Positions 18,533 to 27,917 are shown, counted from the stretch's first letter. The stretch: DNA of 64,000 nucleotides from Chryseobacterium caseinilyticum (GCF_014837145.1 NZ_JACYFS010000002.1:186001-250000); one strand, 5' to 3'. Translations and numbers: made by a program. The notes: generated by a model not told the origin, from the sequence alone.

Positions 18533-18562
18533 CAAAAATATAAAAAAATATTAGTCCACCAA
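18533..18562 (-). promoter_or_regulatory. Bacteroidetes-type promoter of the NIL-domain gene
   Basis: On the minus strand TTG (18560-18562) is followed after 19 bases by TATTTTTG (18533-18540), an exact consensus match. The leader to the ATG at 18459 is about 65 bases; no known riboswitch motif was recognised in it. Confidence 0.7.
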
Positions 18563-18654
18563 ATTTGTAGACTAATAATTTCTAAACTTTAACAAAAAAA
18601 GAAACCCGTGATGGATTTCTTTCGTATTGAATATGTTCTAAGTCTGCTTCTATT

Positions 18655-18735
18655 CCCGCAGACTACACAGATTTAGCGGATTTATTATAAAGAATTTCTG
18701 CAAAATCAGCAAATCGCCGAAAGTAAATCCGCAGT
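18655..18735. repeat. REP-like imperfect palindrome
   Basis: GATTTAGCGGATTT (18670-18683) is an imperfect inverted match of AAATCAGCAAATC (18703-18715), flanked by CCCGCAGACTACACA and AAATCCGCAG. This accounts for the intergenic stretch downstream of the YiiX-type lipoprotein gene. Confidence 0.5.
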
Positions 18736-18755
18736 ATTATACCCTGTAAGAACCT

Positions 18756-19397
18756 TTAAAGAACTTTAATTCTGATTAATTTATCTGAACCGGCGAGTCC
18801 GTTGGGATTACAGCCCAATTCACCTTCGGGGACTTTCAGATTTTTTTTGTTGTAAAAATCCTGCCAGAACTCATTCGTTTTTCGGGTTTTAGGATCGATG
18901 AATGTCATCGGTTCAAGTTTAAAAATTTGGTTTTCCCTGAAAGCTCTTTCAATAAAATCTGAACAGTAGTAAGAGTTTTCATCTAAAATATAATTAAAAT
19001 TATATGGCTTTCCCAACATCAAATCTGCCATCGTCAACGCATTTGGAATCGTTTCCTGAAAACCAGGTTTCAAACGGTACACTACAATATTTTGCTGATC
19101 TTTTTTCTGATCGTTAATGAAATCATTCAGATTCTGTCTATTTGAACCATTTTGAGGAGAAGCATGAAGAACAGAATATTGCCCGTTTTTAATTTCTAAA
19201 ATTCCGATATGATCAAATTTTTCGGTTTCTTTTTTCTGTGTGACATTATTAATAGCTCCCGATAATCCGGAATTTTTTGCCGTTACAAAAAGCAGATCAC
19301 CGTTTTTTAAATCAGATTTAATACCTGATGCGCAGCTGCTGAGCGATAAAATAATAATTAAAAAAGCAAAAAGCCTAACGTTGAAGATTTTTCTCAT
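18756..19397 (-). CDS. YiiX/YebB-type permuted papain-fold lipoprotein
   Basis: This 213-residue lipoprotein has the lipobox LSSC with Cys22. It matches the YiiX-like group of NlpC/P60-superfamily cysteine hydrolases: KNGDLLFVTA opens the domain, H63 lies in FDHIGI, and the likely nucleophile C145 lies in YYCSDFIERAF. In this permuted family His precedes Cys, as seen here. The expected role is cleavage of amide or peptide bonds in the envelope, but the substrate is unknown. Its start overlaps the end of the upstream DUF1801 gene by 23 bases, implying co-translation. The family call is good. Confidence 0.85.
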   Translation of the reverse strand: MRKIFNVRLFAFLIIILSLSSCASGIKSDLKNGDLLFVTAKNSGLSGAINNVTQKKETEKFDHIGILEIKNGQYSVLHASPQNGSNRQNLNDFINDQKKDQQNIVVYRLKPGFQETIPNALTMADLMLGKPYNFNYILDENSYYCSDFIERAFRENQIFKLEPMTFIDPKTRKTNEFWQDFYNKKNLKVPEGELGCNPNGLAGSDKLIRIKVL

Positions 19398-19830
19398 AAA
19401 GCTCGATCCAGTTTTGTAAATTCATTTTTTTACTCAGTTCACCAATCAGTTCAAAAGGAATTTCATTCATATTTTTAAACCTCACACACGATTTTCCCAT
19501 ATCCAGTTTTCTTTTCGAATGTTTCGGGAATTCTTCTATAAACCAGTTCAGAATTTCAGGATTGGCGTACATTCCCATGTGATACAGCGCAATGAAATTT
19601 TTCTGAGAAGCCAATGACAAAAACGGAAGAGGCTTTCCCGGAGTGCAGTGATATCCCGAAGGAAATGTTTCCAAAGGAACATTCCAGTTGATCATTCCGC
19701 CACTGTGGGTTTCTTCAAAACCTTTAGGAAGATTTTCTCTGATGGTATTGTATAATTTTCTGAACGTTTCCTGCCTTTCTTCAGGTATATTTGATAAATA
19801 TTCTTCTACAGAATCTGCCGGAATTTGCAT
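19375..19830 (-). CDS. DUF1801-domain protein
   Basis: From the ATG at 19830 the protein has 151 residues and no signal peptide. An upstream TTG at 19887 would start inside the terminator of the preceding gene and is rejected. The pattern SVEEYLSNIPEERQETFRKL, then GFEETHSGGMINW, FIALYHMGMY and KSCVRFKNMNEIP fits the DUF1801 family, small cytoplasmic proteins related to iron-chaperone-like folds. The biochemical role is not established. Its 3' end overlaps the YiiX-type lipoprotein gene by 23 bases, so the two are expressed together. Confidence 0.85.
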   Translation of the reverse strand: MQIPADSVEEYLSNIPEERQETFRKLYNTIRENLPKGFEETHSGGMINWNVPLETFPSGYHCTPGKPLPFLSLASQKNFIALYHMGMYANPEILNWFIEEFPKHSKRKLDMGKSCVRFKNMNEIPFELIGELSKKMNLQNWIELYEKNLQR

Positions 19831-19870
19831 AGCTATATTTTTTTTCAAATTAACAAAATTTAAATCAAAC

Positions 19871-19901
19871 AAAAAACGGCTGCACAAAATGCACAGCCGT
19901 T
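19871..19901 (-). terminator. Intrinsic terminator of the T9SS adhesin gene
   Basis: On the minus strand AACGGCTG (19894-19901) pairs with CAGCCGTT (19875-19882), followed by TTTTTTG. It separates the large secreted protein from the DUF1801 gene. Confidence 0.8.
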
Positions 19902-19926
19902 CGAAAATAATAATTCAAAAATAATT

Positions 19927-22515
19927 CTACTTTTTAATGACTTTCACGCTTTTCTGCGATCCGTCTTTGAACTGTAGATTTAATATGTATAATCCGGCAT
20001 TCAAATTACTTAGATTAATCTGTGCTTCAGGATTTTCAATTGTTTTAAGAGTTCTTCCAGATACATCGCTCACTCTGATAGATTTAATATCTTTAAATTC
20101 TGAGATATTAATGATATCGTTGAACGGGTTTGGATATACCTTAACAGCCTTTTTAGCACCCACAACATCATTAGTTGAAAGCGTAGGATTTTGCTTCACT
20201 TCAATATTATCCAGTAAAACATCATCGTAGAAATAACTGTTTCCATTTACATTTTTATTTACATTAAATCTTACCTGTATTGTGGCTCCCACATAAGAAG
20301 CTGGCAAATCTATACCTACCGTTCTCCATGTGTTCGCATTTGATTTCTCTGAAAAGAAAGTTACCCATCCATTCCCGTCATTTACCTCTACAGTAAGATT
20401 ATTATCATCATAAGTTGATGGTGTAACCGTTGTTGTAGCTGATGTTGAATGATTTTTAAACCATTCAAATGATATGTATGGTGATGAAAGTCCTGCCAAG
20501 CTGATTTGTGGTGTAGTTAGATATATCGTGTTGGTTCCTGCTCCGGTGTAAGGTACGCTTGCGTCTACCCAAGCATATGTTCCTGCGGGTCTTCCGTTAT
20601 TTGCTAAACTTGCTCCATATCCTGCACTTCCTGAGAACATCCATAATAAATAAATATTTGTAGATGATGGATTAGCATTTGTCCAGCAATTAGGAATAGT
20701 TCCGTTATCAAATGTCTGAGTAAAAGGTGCTGTGAAAGTGGCACAAGCAGTTGTAAATGTTACAGGGCCATACCATGTACTTTTATCTATTGTACTGCAA
20801 GCTGATCTTACCCAAACAAAATAATTGGTTGCAGATGCAAGTCCATTTAAAGGCGCTGTAAGTGTTGTGCTGGTCCCTAGCGGTACAGTTGTTGCCGTTG
20901 GAGCAGTGTTTGTTGTAGAGTAATAATATTCATATCCGCTAGCGGGTGCAGTAGAAGGTGCAATCCATGAAATAGTTGCTGAGTAAGCCTGTACATTTGA
21001 TGAAGAAAGACCTGAAGGAGCGAAACAGCTCGGTTTAGGCTCCCAATATACATCATCCCAATAATATAATTTTCCGTCTGCTGTGTTTCTTATTGCTAAT
21101 CTTGCGTTAGCTGGTACAGTAGCCGGTACAACTACACCATACTCTGCGTCGGGGCTTGTGTATGCGGAATTATTAATGGTTAATGCCTGTAAAAGTGTGA
21201 AAGTTGATGCATCTGTTGGGTTGGTTACATATCCCACATTTAAAGTTCCTGACGGTACTGTAACTCTGGCTTTAAACCGTAACCAATGTGTTCCTGCATT
21301 GATATTGCTGAATTCAGGCAGAACAACCGTACTTGGTGTCTGAGCAGATGTATTTGTCTGATATATGTTTCTGGTTCCGGAAGCTGGTGTAGTTGTACTA
21401 ATTGACATTGTACCGTTTACAAAGTTTCTAACCCAGCAGTCAGGTACAATATTTCCCGTTCCATATGAATCGAAATTTTCAGACAAAGATGTCACAGGAC
21501 CACACAGTGTTTTAAAAGTACCGGAGAATGACCAGGCGCTCTGAGCAGTTGCAGTGCTGCAATTGGCTCTTACCCAGTAATAATATATTGTATTGGGAGT
21601 TAATCCTGGAATTGTAGTTGAGTTCCCGGTAATACCCGTTAAGTTCGGTGTTGAAGCACTTGTAGGTGCAGTATTAGTTGTACTGTAATAGATCTGATAG
21701 GTTGTTGCAGTTGTTCCAGTGGCCGGTGTCCAGGATACATCTGCTGTATTTTGAGTAAGTGTGCCAACGGCATTTAACGTTGGAGGCAAACAGTCAGAAT
21801 AGGCGTCAGCAGAAAATGCAAAGATATTTGGATAACCGTTTACTGTTGTGTTAGTTTTTGTAATCGTTACACTTTGTATGAACTTTGTCTGATTGGCAGC
21901 ATCAATATTGATAGCCGACTGGTACATTCTGGGATTGGTTCCGCCAGCAGGCTCCAGATCATTGGTGTTTCTGTTGATTCTACCGAGACCCTGGATGGCA
22001 AAGTTAGTTCCGTTGTACCAGTCAGGTATTGAAACTCCTGTAGCTTGCTGGGTGGTTCCATCAGAAAAATTAACCGTTATTGTAAGGGTTGATAATGCAC
22101 TTCCGCTGGTAGAAAGCATATAAAGTTTAATTGCCTGCTTAGGAGTTGCAAAAGTTACAGTGCCAGTTAAATTTGCATTTGACAGTTTTAAAGAATTCGG
22201 AGAATTGAGATCGGCTAACTGATAGCTTAGCCCTGGTGTAGAAGTTACTACAGAATTTATAATTCCGTTGGTTGGAACTCCGTAAGTGATTGGAGTGCTT
22301 GTCGCCGTAGCCAAGAAATCTCTTGCCACAAAAGCAAAGGAATCACCATCGAGGATTGCAGAAGTAGAGCTGAGTGCAGGTCCCGTTCCGTTAGCAATTA
22401 CATCTTCATTAAAACCTGAAGCAATCGGCATTGTTTGATAGTTCTGTGCAAATGCGAGGGAGCTTACAGCAATACCCAACACACCCAGCACACGAGCTGG
22501 TTGAAATTTGTTCAT
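19927..22515 (-). CDS. Large T9SS-secreted protein with fibronectin III and cleaved-adhesin/MAM-like domains
   Basis: This 862-residue exported protein starts with a signal peptide (VSSLAFAQ). A ~200-residue beta-rich N-terminal domain follows. Then come an FN3 domain near residues 240-335 (YQIYYSTTNTAPTSAS, YYYWVRANCS), a cleaved-adhesin (choice-of-anchor J) domain, a second FN3 (YEYYYSTTNTAPTATTVP, NYFVWVRSACS) and a MAM-like domain (FTQTFDNGTIPNCW). The C-terminal ~75 residues are a type A T9SS sorting domain (KVYPNPFNDIINI, NLNAGLYILNL, KSVKVIKK). It is probably anchored on or released from the cell surface and may mediate adhesion. The gene is monocistronic. Confidence 0.93.
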   Translation of the reverse strand: MNKFQPARVLGVLGIAVSSLAFAQNYQTMPIASGFNEDVIANGTGPALSSTSAILDGDSFAFVARDFLATATSTPITYGVPTNGIINSVVTSTPGLSYQLADLNSPNSLKLSNANLTGTVTFATPKQAIKLYMLSTSGSALSTLTITVNFSDGTTQQATGVSIPDWYNGTNFAIQGLGRINRNTNDLEPAGGTNPRMYQSAINIDAANQTKFIQSVTITKTNTTVNGYPNIFAFSADAYSDCLPPTLNAVGTLTQNTADVSWTPATGTTATTYQIYYSTTNTAPTSASTPNLTGITGNSTTIPGLTPNTIYYYWVRANCSTATAQSAWSFSGTFKTLCGPVTSLSENFDSYGTGNIVPDCWVRNFVNGTMSISTTTPASGTRNIYQTNTSAQTPSTVVLPEFSNINAGTHWLRFKARVTVPSGTLNVGYVTNPTDASTFTLLQALTINNSAYTSPDAEYGVVVPATVPANARLAIRNTADGKLYYWDDVYWEPKPSCFAPSGLSSSNVQAYSATISWIAPSTAPASGYEYYYSTTNTAPTATTVPLGTSTTLTAPLNGLASATNYFVWVRSACSTIDKSTWYGPVTFTTACATFTAPFTQTFDNGTIPNCWTNANPSSTNIYLLWMFSGSAGYGASLANNGRPAGTYAWVDASVPYTGAGTNTIYLTTPQISLAGLSSPYISFEWFKNHSTSATTTVTPSTYDDNNLTVEVNDGNGWVTFFSEKSNANTWRTVGIDLPASYVGATIQVRFNVNKNVNGNSYFYDDVLLDNIEVKQNPTLSTNDVVGAKKAVKVYPNPFNDIINISEFKDIKSIRVSDVSGRTLKTIENPEAQINLSNLNAGLYILNLQFKDGSQKSVKVIKK

Positions 22516-22754
22516 AAAATACAGTTTATTAAGTTTGCCGTAAAACTATGAAATAAATCAATACAAAGAGTTTTAATTTTAAATATTTTTAAAAGATTTT
22601 TCAATAACGGTAAATTATAGATAATGTGTAACCAATTGCATTGTGAAAATACTTTGATATAAAGAACTATTAACATATTTGTCATAAATTCTATGTGAAG
22701 CATTGTATTTGGTTCTTTCGTAATTAAATTTTAAAGCATGACAAAATAATTTGC

Positions 22755-22762
22755 TATTTTTG
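22755..22762 (+). promoter_or_regulatory. -7 box of the aminotransferase operon
   Basis: TATTTTTG lies 19 bases before the ATG at 22782 and matches TAnnTTTG; the -33 region is weak. Confidence 0.5.
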
Positions 22763-22781
22763 CGGTTACAAAATCCTTATA

Positions 22782-23981
22782 ATGCCAAACATCTCCAACA
22801 GAGCTCAGAATATGCCGGCGTCACCGGTTAGAAAGCTTGTTCCATTTGCCCAGAAAGCAAAACAAAACGGTACCAAAGTCTATCACCTAAACATCGGTCA
22901 GCCAGATATCGAAACACCCGAAACAGCATTGAATGCGTTAAAAAATATCGATCTCAAAGTACTGGAATATGCACTTTCTGAAGGTAATTTAGAATACAGA
23001 ACAGCTCTGAGAGATTATTATCATACCCTTGATTTTACTGATCTCACCACAGATAATTTCATCGTAACCAACGGTGGTTCGGAAGCTTTAAATTTTGCCA
23101 TCTCAACACTTTGTGATGATGGCGATGAGGTGATTATTCCTGAGCCATACTATGCAAATTACAATGGTTTTACAAGCACTTTTAATGTGAATGTAGTTGC
23201 AGTTCCATCCACAATTGATACTGGTTTTGCACTTCCTCCGATTGAAGAATTTGAAAGAAAAATTACTGCAAAAACGAGAGCAATTGTCATCTGTAACCCT
23301 GGAAATCCTACCGGTTATCTTTACACCCGTGAAGAACTTCAGCAGCTTGCAGAAATTGCTGTAAAATATGATATCGTAATTATTTCTGACGAAGTTTACA
23401 GAGAATATGTTTACGATGGAAAACAGCAGATATCAATGCTCGAATTTCCTGAACTGGCAGAAAACTGCATCATCATCGATTCAGAATCCAAGCGTTATTC
23501 AATGTGTGGGGTGAGAATCGGCTGTCTGGTTACACGTTCCAAGAAAATTCACGATGCGGCAATGCTTTTTGCTCAGGCAAGATTGAGTCCGGTTTTGTTG
23601 GGTCAGATTGCAGCAGCAGCAGCTCATCAAAATGACGGTGCTTACATCAGAGCAGTGAGAGAAGAATATACACACAGAAGAAATGTTTTGGTAGAACAGT
23701 TGAACGCTATTCCGGGAGTAATCTGTCCAAAACCAAAAGGTGCTTTTTACTGTGTAGCTGAACTTCCTGTAGATGATACTGAGGTTTTTGCACAGTGGCT
23801 TCTTGAAAAATATACCAACAAAGGCGAAACGATTATGGTAGCTCCTGCAGGCGGTTTTTATTCTGATCCCGAATTAGGCAAAAAGCAGGTGAGAATTGCT
23901 TATGTTCTTAAAGAGCAGGATCTCCGCAGAAGTGCAGAAATCCTCAGAGATGCACTGGAAAAATACAATCTCGAAAAATAA
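22782..23981 (+). CDS. Pyridoxal-phosphate aminotransferase, class I/II
   Basis: This 399-residue fold-type I aminotransferase is similar in layout to aspartate/aromatic aminotransferases. PLP-binding features include the conserved PGNPTGYLYT, the DEVYREYVYDG segment holding Asp and Tyr ligands, and the Schiff-base lysine K237 in DSESKRYSMCGVRIG. The conserved Arg that binds the substrate carboxylate is probably the one in QVRIAYVL near the C-terminus. It is followed after 19 bases by a lipoprotein gene and murB, which may share its transcript. The exact amino acid pair cannot be decided from sequence. Confidence 0.93.
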   Translation: MPNISNRAQNMPASPVRKLVPFAQKAKQNGTKVYHLNIGQPDIETPETALNALKNIDLKVLEYALSEGNLEYRTALRDYYHTLDFTDLTTDNFIVTNGGSEALNFAISTLCDDGDEVIIPEPYYANYNGFTSTFNVNVVAVPSTIDTGFALPPIEEFERKITAKTRAIVICNPGNPTGYLYTREELQQLAEIAVKYDIVIISDEVYREYVYDGKQQISMLEFPELAENCIIIDSESKRYSMCGVRIGCLVTRSKKIHDAAMLFAQARLSPVLLGQIAAAAAHQNDGAYIRAVREEYTHRRNVLVEQLNAIPGVICPKPKGAFYCVAELPVDDTEVFAQWLLEKYTNKGETIMVAPAGGFYSDPELGKKQVRIAYVLKEQDLRRSAEILRDALEKYNLEK

Positions 23982-24000
23982 TTTTTTGATTTAAAAATAC

Positions 24001-24486
24001 ATGTCAGCAATAAAAATATTTGGTTTGAAATCTTTCTTTCCTCTGCTTTTACTGCTGATTTTTTCATGTTCAGAAACGTCAAAATCTGAGAAGAAAAATA
24101 CAGGAAACGAAAGAGTTGAGTACATTGTTTTTTCAAGAGTAGGAGGTAGAGGCGGAAATTATAAAACCATCAGAGTAACTCAGGATTCCGTGGTTTTGTC
24201 GCTCGGAAATACCTCGAAAAACCTTCATAAGATCTGGAAAAAAGCACTGTCCGATAAGGTCAAAGCAGAGCTTTTCGGAAAACTGAATGTCAATCAGTTA
24301 TCTTTCATCAAAAGTTCTGAAAGTATTCAGGCTCAGGATGGCGCTGATGAAACTTTTCAAATCAAAACCAGCCGCACTTCCTATGTTTTTGTGAATGCCT
24401 ACAATGACGAATACAATTACCGCCAGCTCGAAAATTTTAAAACACAGTTAAAAAAAATAATTCCTAAAGAATTTCAACCATTATGA
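24001..24486 (+). CDS. Small lipoprotein of unknown function
   Basis: The 161-residue protein has a lipoprotein signal with lipobox IFSC. The body is a single small alpha/beta region (RVEYIVFSRVGGRGGNYKTI, DSVVLSLGNTSKNLHKIW) without a recognised family. The stop overlaps the murB start as ATGA, so the two are translationally coupled. It is probably anchored in the periplasm. Its association with murB may be only positional. Confidence 0.8.
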   Translation: MSAIKIFGLKSFFPLLLLLIFSCSETSKSEKKNTGNERVEYIVFSRVGGRGGNYKTIRVTQDSVVLSLGNTSKNLHKIWKKALSDKVKAELFGKLNVNQLSFIKSSESIQAQDGADETFQIKTSRTSYVFVNAYNDEYNYRQLENFKTQLKKIIPKEFQPL

Positions 24487-25544
24487 AAGAAAATTTTTCT
24501 TTAAAACCTTTCACAACTTTTGGTGTAGAAGCTAAAGCAAGATATTTCGTGGAAGTAAATTCTGCAGAAGAACTCATTGAAACCCTTCAATCCTCCAACT
24601 CTCCAACTCTCCAACTCTCAAGCGCTACAATGGGTCATCCTAAGCTTGTCGAAGAGCTTCAACCTTTATTTCTCGGAGGTGGGAGTAATATTCTGTTTAC
24701 CAGAGATTATGACGGTTTGGTTATAAAATTAAATTTAAAAGGAATTTCTGAAGAGGTTTTAAATGAAAATGAAGTGTTGGTCACGGCTCAGTCTGGGGAA
24801 AACTGGCACGAATTCGTCTTATACTGTTTGAGTAAAAACTATGGCGGACTCGAAAATCTTTCGCTGATTCCGGGAAATGTGGGAACATCCCCGATGCAGA
24901 ATATTGGTGCTTACGGAACCGAAATCAAGGATACTTTTGTAAGCTGTAAAGTTTTAAACATTGAAACCCGCCAACTAGAAACTTTCGATCTTGAAAAATG
25001 CAGATTCGGGTACAGGGATTCTATATTTAAGAAGGAAGGGAAGGGGAAATACGTAATTCTGGAAGTAACGTTTAAATTAACTACGCAAAATCACGCCATC
25101 AAAACCGAATACGGAGCCATTACAACTGAACTTGAAAATCTTGGGATTTTAAATCCAACCATTCAAGATATTTCTAAAGCGGTGATCAATATCCGTCAGA
25201 GCAAACTTCCTGATCCTAAAGAACTGGGAAATGCCGGAAGTTTCTTTAAGAATCCTACAATTCCTCTGGCTCAGTTTGAAGATTTAAAATTTAAATTTGA
25301 AAATATTCAGGGCTATCCGAACGGAGATTTTGTGAAAGTTCCCGCCGGCTGGCTCATCGAGCAATGTGGCTGGAAAGGAAAACAGATCGGGAATGTGGCT
25401 TCACACAAACTTCAGGCTCTTGTGATTGTCAATGCAACAGGAAATGCTTCAGGGAAAGAAATTTTCGATTTTTCAACACTGATTATCAATTCGGTAAAGG
25501 AAAAGTTTGGAATTGAACTGGAAAGAGAGGTGAATATTCTCTAA
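24483..25544 (+). CDS. murB: UDP-N-acetylenolpyruvoylglucosamine reductase MurB, with an in-frame insertion
   Basis: MurB reduces UDP-GlcNAc-enolpyruvate to UDP-MurNAc with NADPH and FAD, the second step of peptidoglycan synthesis. FAD-binding parts are visible (FLGGGSNILF, LSLIPGNVGTSPMQNIGAYG). The catalytic residues match E. coli MurB spacing: R178 in GYRDSIF, S253 in NAGSFFKNP and E349 in EREVNIL. At 353 residues it is slightly long because of about 25 extra residues (roughly 35-60) between the second strand and the GGGSN loop. That segment is encoded by a short tandem repeat and a REP-like sequence. The enzyme is probably still functional, as the insertion sits in a surface loop before the FAD loop. 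Confidence 0.95.
   Translation: MKENFSLKPFTTFGVEAKARYFVEVNSAEELIETLQSSNSPTLQLSSATMGHPKLVEELQPLFLGGGSNILFTRDYDGLVIKLNLKGISEEVLNENEVLVTAQSGENWHEFVLYCLSKNYGGLENLSLIPGNVGTSPMQNIGAYGTEIKDTFVSCKVLNIETRQLETFDLEKCRFGYRDSIFKKEGKGKYVILEVTFKLTTQNHAIKTEYGAITTELENLGILNPTIQDISKAVINIRQSKLPDPKELGNAGSFFKNPTIPLAQFEDLKFKFENIQGYPNGDFVKVPAGWLIEQCGWKGKQIGNVASHKLQALVIVNATGNASGKEIFDFSTLIINSVKEKFGIELEREVNIL
24590..24660. repeat. Tandem repeat plus REP-like core inside murB
   Basis: Three perfect copies of TCCAACTC (24594-24617) are followed by a 23-base core (24634-24656, containing AAGCTTGTCGAAGAG). This core is identical to the third intergenic REP copy at 10894 in 19 of 23 positions. The segment is in frame and free of stops. 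Confidence 0.85.
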
Positions 25545-25568
25545 AGTTTTCAACGTTTTAAAAAATAA

Positions 25569-25605
25569 AAAAAGCATTCTTTTAAATTTAAAAAAGAATG
25601 CTTTT
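25569..25605. terminator. Bidirectional terminator between murB and the antiporter gene
   Basis: A 15-base perfect stem, AAAAAGCATTCTTTT (25569-25583) against AAAAGAATGCTTTTT (25591-25605), has A and T tracts on both sides and serves the convergent genes. Confidence 0.9.
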
Positions 25606-25628
25606 TCTATGAAAATATGAAACTAAAA

Positions 25629-27917
25629 TTAAGGATTCGAGATAATCAAAGTTGAAGGAATATCAGACAGCCACAAACTTTTGGAATCAATCAGTCCGCG
25701 CCAGCTTTTCTTGCTGATCAGCATCAGATTCTGAGCCTGCAGAAATTCCTTTTCAATCTGTTTTTCGTTATATAAAGTGATGTGGTTTGGAGCAACCTGC
25801 TCGATGCTTCTGATGAGTTCTTTTACCTCAATATTATTTCTGATCTGTCCTGCCACATCGAGAATAATAATTTGAGAATTGTTATTGTTAATCAGTCTTT
25901 TTGCGTATTCCAAAAGATAAAAATCACTTAAATTAAAGATTGGAATAAAAACCCTGTCCGCTGAATTGAATTTTCTGTCCACCAAAACGCCCACCGGAAT
26001 ATTGGTATTATCTAAAATCTGCAGCGTAGAATCGTCGAATGGCGAATTGTTGAAAATATTACTCTTTCCTTTTACGGTATTCAGTAATTTTTCTGGATTG
26101 ATAATTTTTGTAGTAAATCCTAAAAGTCTTCCCAGCAAACTTCCTTCGTACATCGATTTCCCAAGCATAATCAAAAGAAGATCGTAATTTCCTTTGTTTG
26201 AAATGTTGGTCAGATCATTTTCCAGATCTGTGGAAGCTTTAAAAAGTGTCGTCACTTCCAGCGAAAGTTCTTCTGAAGTTTCAATCACATTTTTAAACTG
26301 TTCTTTCTCAAAATCTTCAATGTCAAAAGCGTGCAGTTCGTCTACCGGAGCAATGTTCATGGCGGTTATGCTTTTGTTGCCATTCATTTTATTGGTCAGA
26401 TTATCGGCGAGTTTTAAAAGTGTACTTCCTGATTCAGGTGTTTCAAATGATAAGAGAACTCTGTATTTTGCATCGTTATCTTCGTCATCTTCCTCCTCAA
26501 GTGAAGATTTTTTTCCTTTAAATAAATAATTAATAAGGTCGAGACATGGCCCTGTCATAAATGTGGTAAATAATGCCATGATGACGAGCATTGCAAACAG
26601 TTCCGGTCCTAAAACACCTAAGTCATAACCGATATTTAAAACGATTAGTTCTGTTAAACCTCTCGTATTCATCAGAGCACCGATGGTAAGGCTGTCTTTC
26701 CAGCTCAGTTTAAGGAATTTCGCTGTGAGCGCACTTCCGACAAATTTACCGACCACAGCAGTCAGAATAATAAATCCGCCGATTTTCCACAGGTGTGGAT
26801 CGTTTAATAATCCAATCTGTGTTCTTAAACCGGTAAATACAAAGAATAACGGAAGAAGTAAAACAAGTGCAACATCCTCAATTTTTTCAATGAAAAGATT
26901 TCTGAATTTTACATTTTCAGGCATAATCGCGCCGGCCATAAATGCTCCGAATAATGCATGAATTCCAATAACTTCTGTTGCATATGCAGAAATAATTAAG
27001 ATAAGGAAAAACACAGCCACCAGACCTTTGTTGATAAATCCTTTTCCCTTCTGAGATTCTGCAATCCTGTGCAGGAAAGGTCTTACCGCTTTGATCATAA
27101 TGAAAACGTACACAACTGCCATGATAATCACGAAAATCGATCCTGAAAAAGATCCTGCTTTTACTACAGCAATTACCGCAGCCAGAATACACCACGCCGT
27201 AATGTCATCCGCCGCAGCACAGGTGATAACGACGGTTCCTATTTTTGTTTTATGAAGATTTCTTTCCTGTACAATTCTTGCCAGAACGGGAAAGGCGGTT
27301 ATGCTCATCGCAATCGCTATAAAAAGGGCAAAGGAACTGAACTGAATTCCTTCCGGAGCAAATTCCTTGTAGATAAAATAAGAAAGCCCGACACCTAAGG
27401 CAAACGGAATAATGATACTCGCGTGACTGATAACTACCGCGTCATGCGCTTTTTTTCTGAGAACACTCAGATCGAGCTCCATTCCGACAATGTACATGAA
27501 GAGAATCAAACCTATCTGACTTAAAAACTGTAAGTTTCCTAAAGATTCTTTCGGGAAAATAAAGCCTGAAAGTTCTGGAAAATACATTCCGAAAAGAGAC
27601 GGCCCCAGAACAATACCCGCAATCATTTCTCCGATTACCGAAGGCTGTTTAAGTTTAATACAAATCCATCCGAACAGTTTGGCAACAATGATAATCGTTA
27701 CAATCTGTGTAAGCAGCAGTGCAAGCGGATGGTGAAGGTTTGATAAAAAAGAGTCGGTAAATGTTTCCCACATCGTGTCGCCGGTGACTTTTGCAGGTGG
27801 TATATTTTCTCCTATTTCGAGGGTTTTTCCTTCCACGAAAAACCAGTACATCAATGCCGAGAAAAAGACAATCGTTGCAACATAAAAAATAATATTTCTA
27901 TATTTTCCCATGATCAT
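25629..27917 (-). CDS. CPA2-family cation:proton antiporter with C-terminal cytoplasmic domain
   Basis: This 762-residue membrane protein has an extra N-terminal hydrophobic helix (residues ~8-25) and about twelve further membrane segments typical of Kef/NapA-like Na+(K+)/H+ exchangers. The motifs GEMIAGIVLGPSLFG, SITAFPVLARIV, CAAADDITAW and NTRGLTELIVLNIGYDLG are characteristic; the paired acidic residues in AADDITAW are the expected ion-binding site. The last ~280 residues are soluble and resemble a universal-stress-like domain, probably regulatory. Two close ATG codons (27917 and 27911) are possible. It stands alone. The exchanged ion is not predictable. Confidence 0.93.
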   Translation of the reverse strand: MIMGKYRNIIFYVATIVFFSALMYWFFVEGKTLEIGENIPPAKVTGDTMWETFTDSFLSNLHHPLALLLTQIVTIIIVAKLFGWICIKLKQPSVIGEMIAGIVLGPSLFGMYFPELSGFIFPKESLGNLQFLSQIGLILFMYIVGMELDLSVLRKKAHDAVVISHASIIIPFALGVGLSYFIYKEFAPEGIQFSSFALFIAIAMSITAFPVLARIVQERNLHKTKIGTVVITCAAADDITAWCILAAVIAVVKAGSFSGSIFVIIMAVVYVFIMIKAVRPFLHRIAESQKGKGFINKGLVAVFFLILIISAYATEVIGIHALFGAFMAGAIMPENVKFRNLFIEKIEDVALVLLLPLFFVFTGLRTQIGLLNDPHLWKIGGFIILTAVVGKFVGSALTAKFLKLSWKDSLTIGALMNTRGLTELIVLNIGYDLGVLGPELFAMLVIMALFTTFMTGPCLDLINYLFKGKKSSLEEEDDEDNDAKYRVLLSFETPESGSTLLKLADNLTNKMNGNKSITAMNIAPVDELHAFDIEDFEKEQFKNVIETSEELSLEVTTLFKASTDLENDLTNISNKGNYDLLLIMLGKSMYEGSLLGRLLGFTTKIINPEKLLNTVKGKSNIFNNSPFDDSTLQILDNTNIPVGVLVDRKFNSADRVFIPIFNLSDFYLLEYAKRLINNNNSQIIILDVAGQIRNNIEVKELIRSIEQVAPNHITLYNEKQIEKEFLQAQNLMLISKKSWRGLIDSKSLWLSDIPSTLIISNP

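Noticed and set aside
19831..19887. TTG start giving the DUF1801 protein 19 extra residues
   Set aside because: The extension overlaps the upstream terminator and has no family match; the ATG at 19830 begins the conserved domain.
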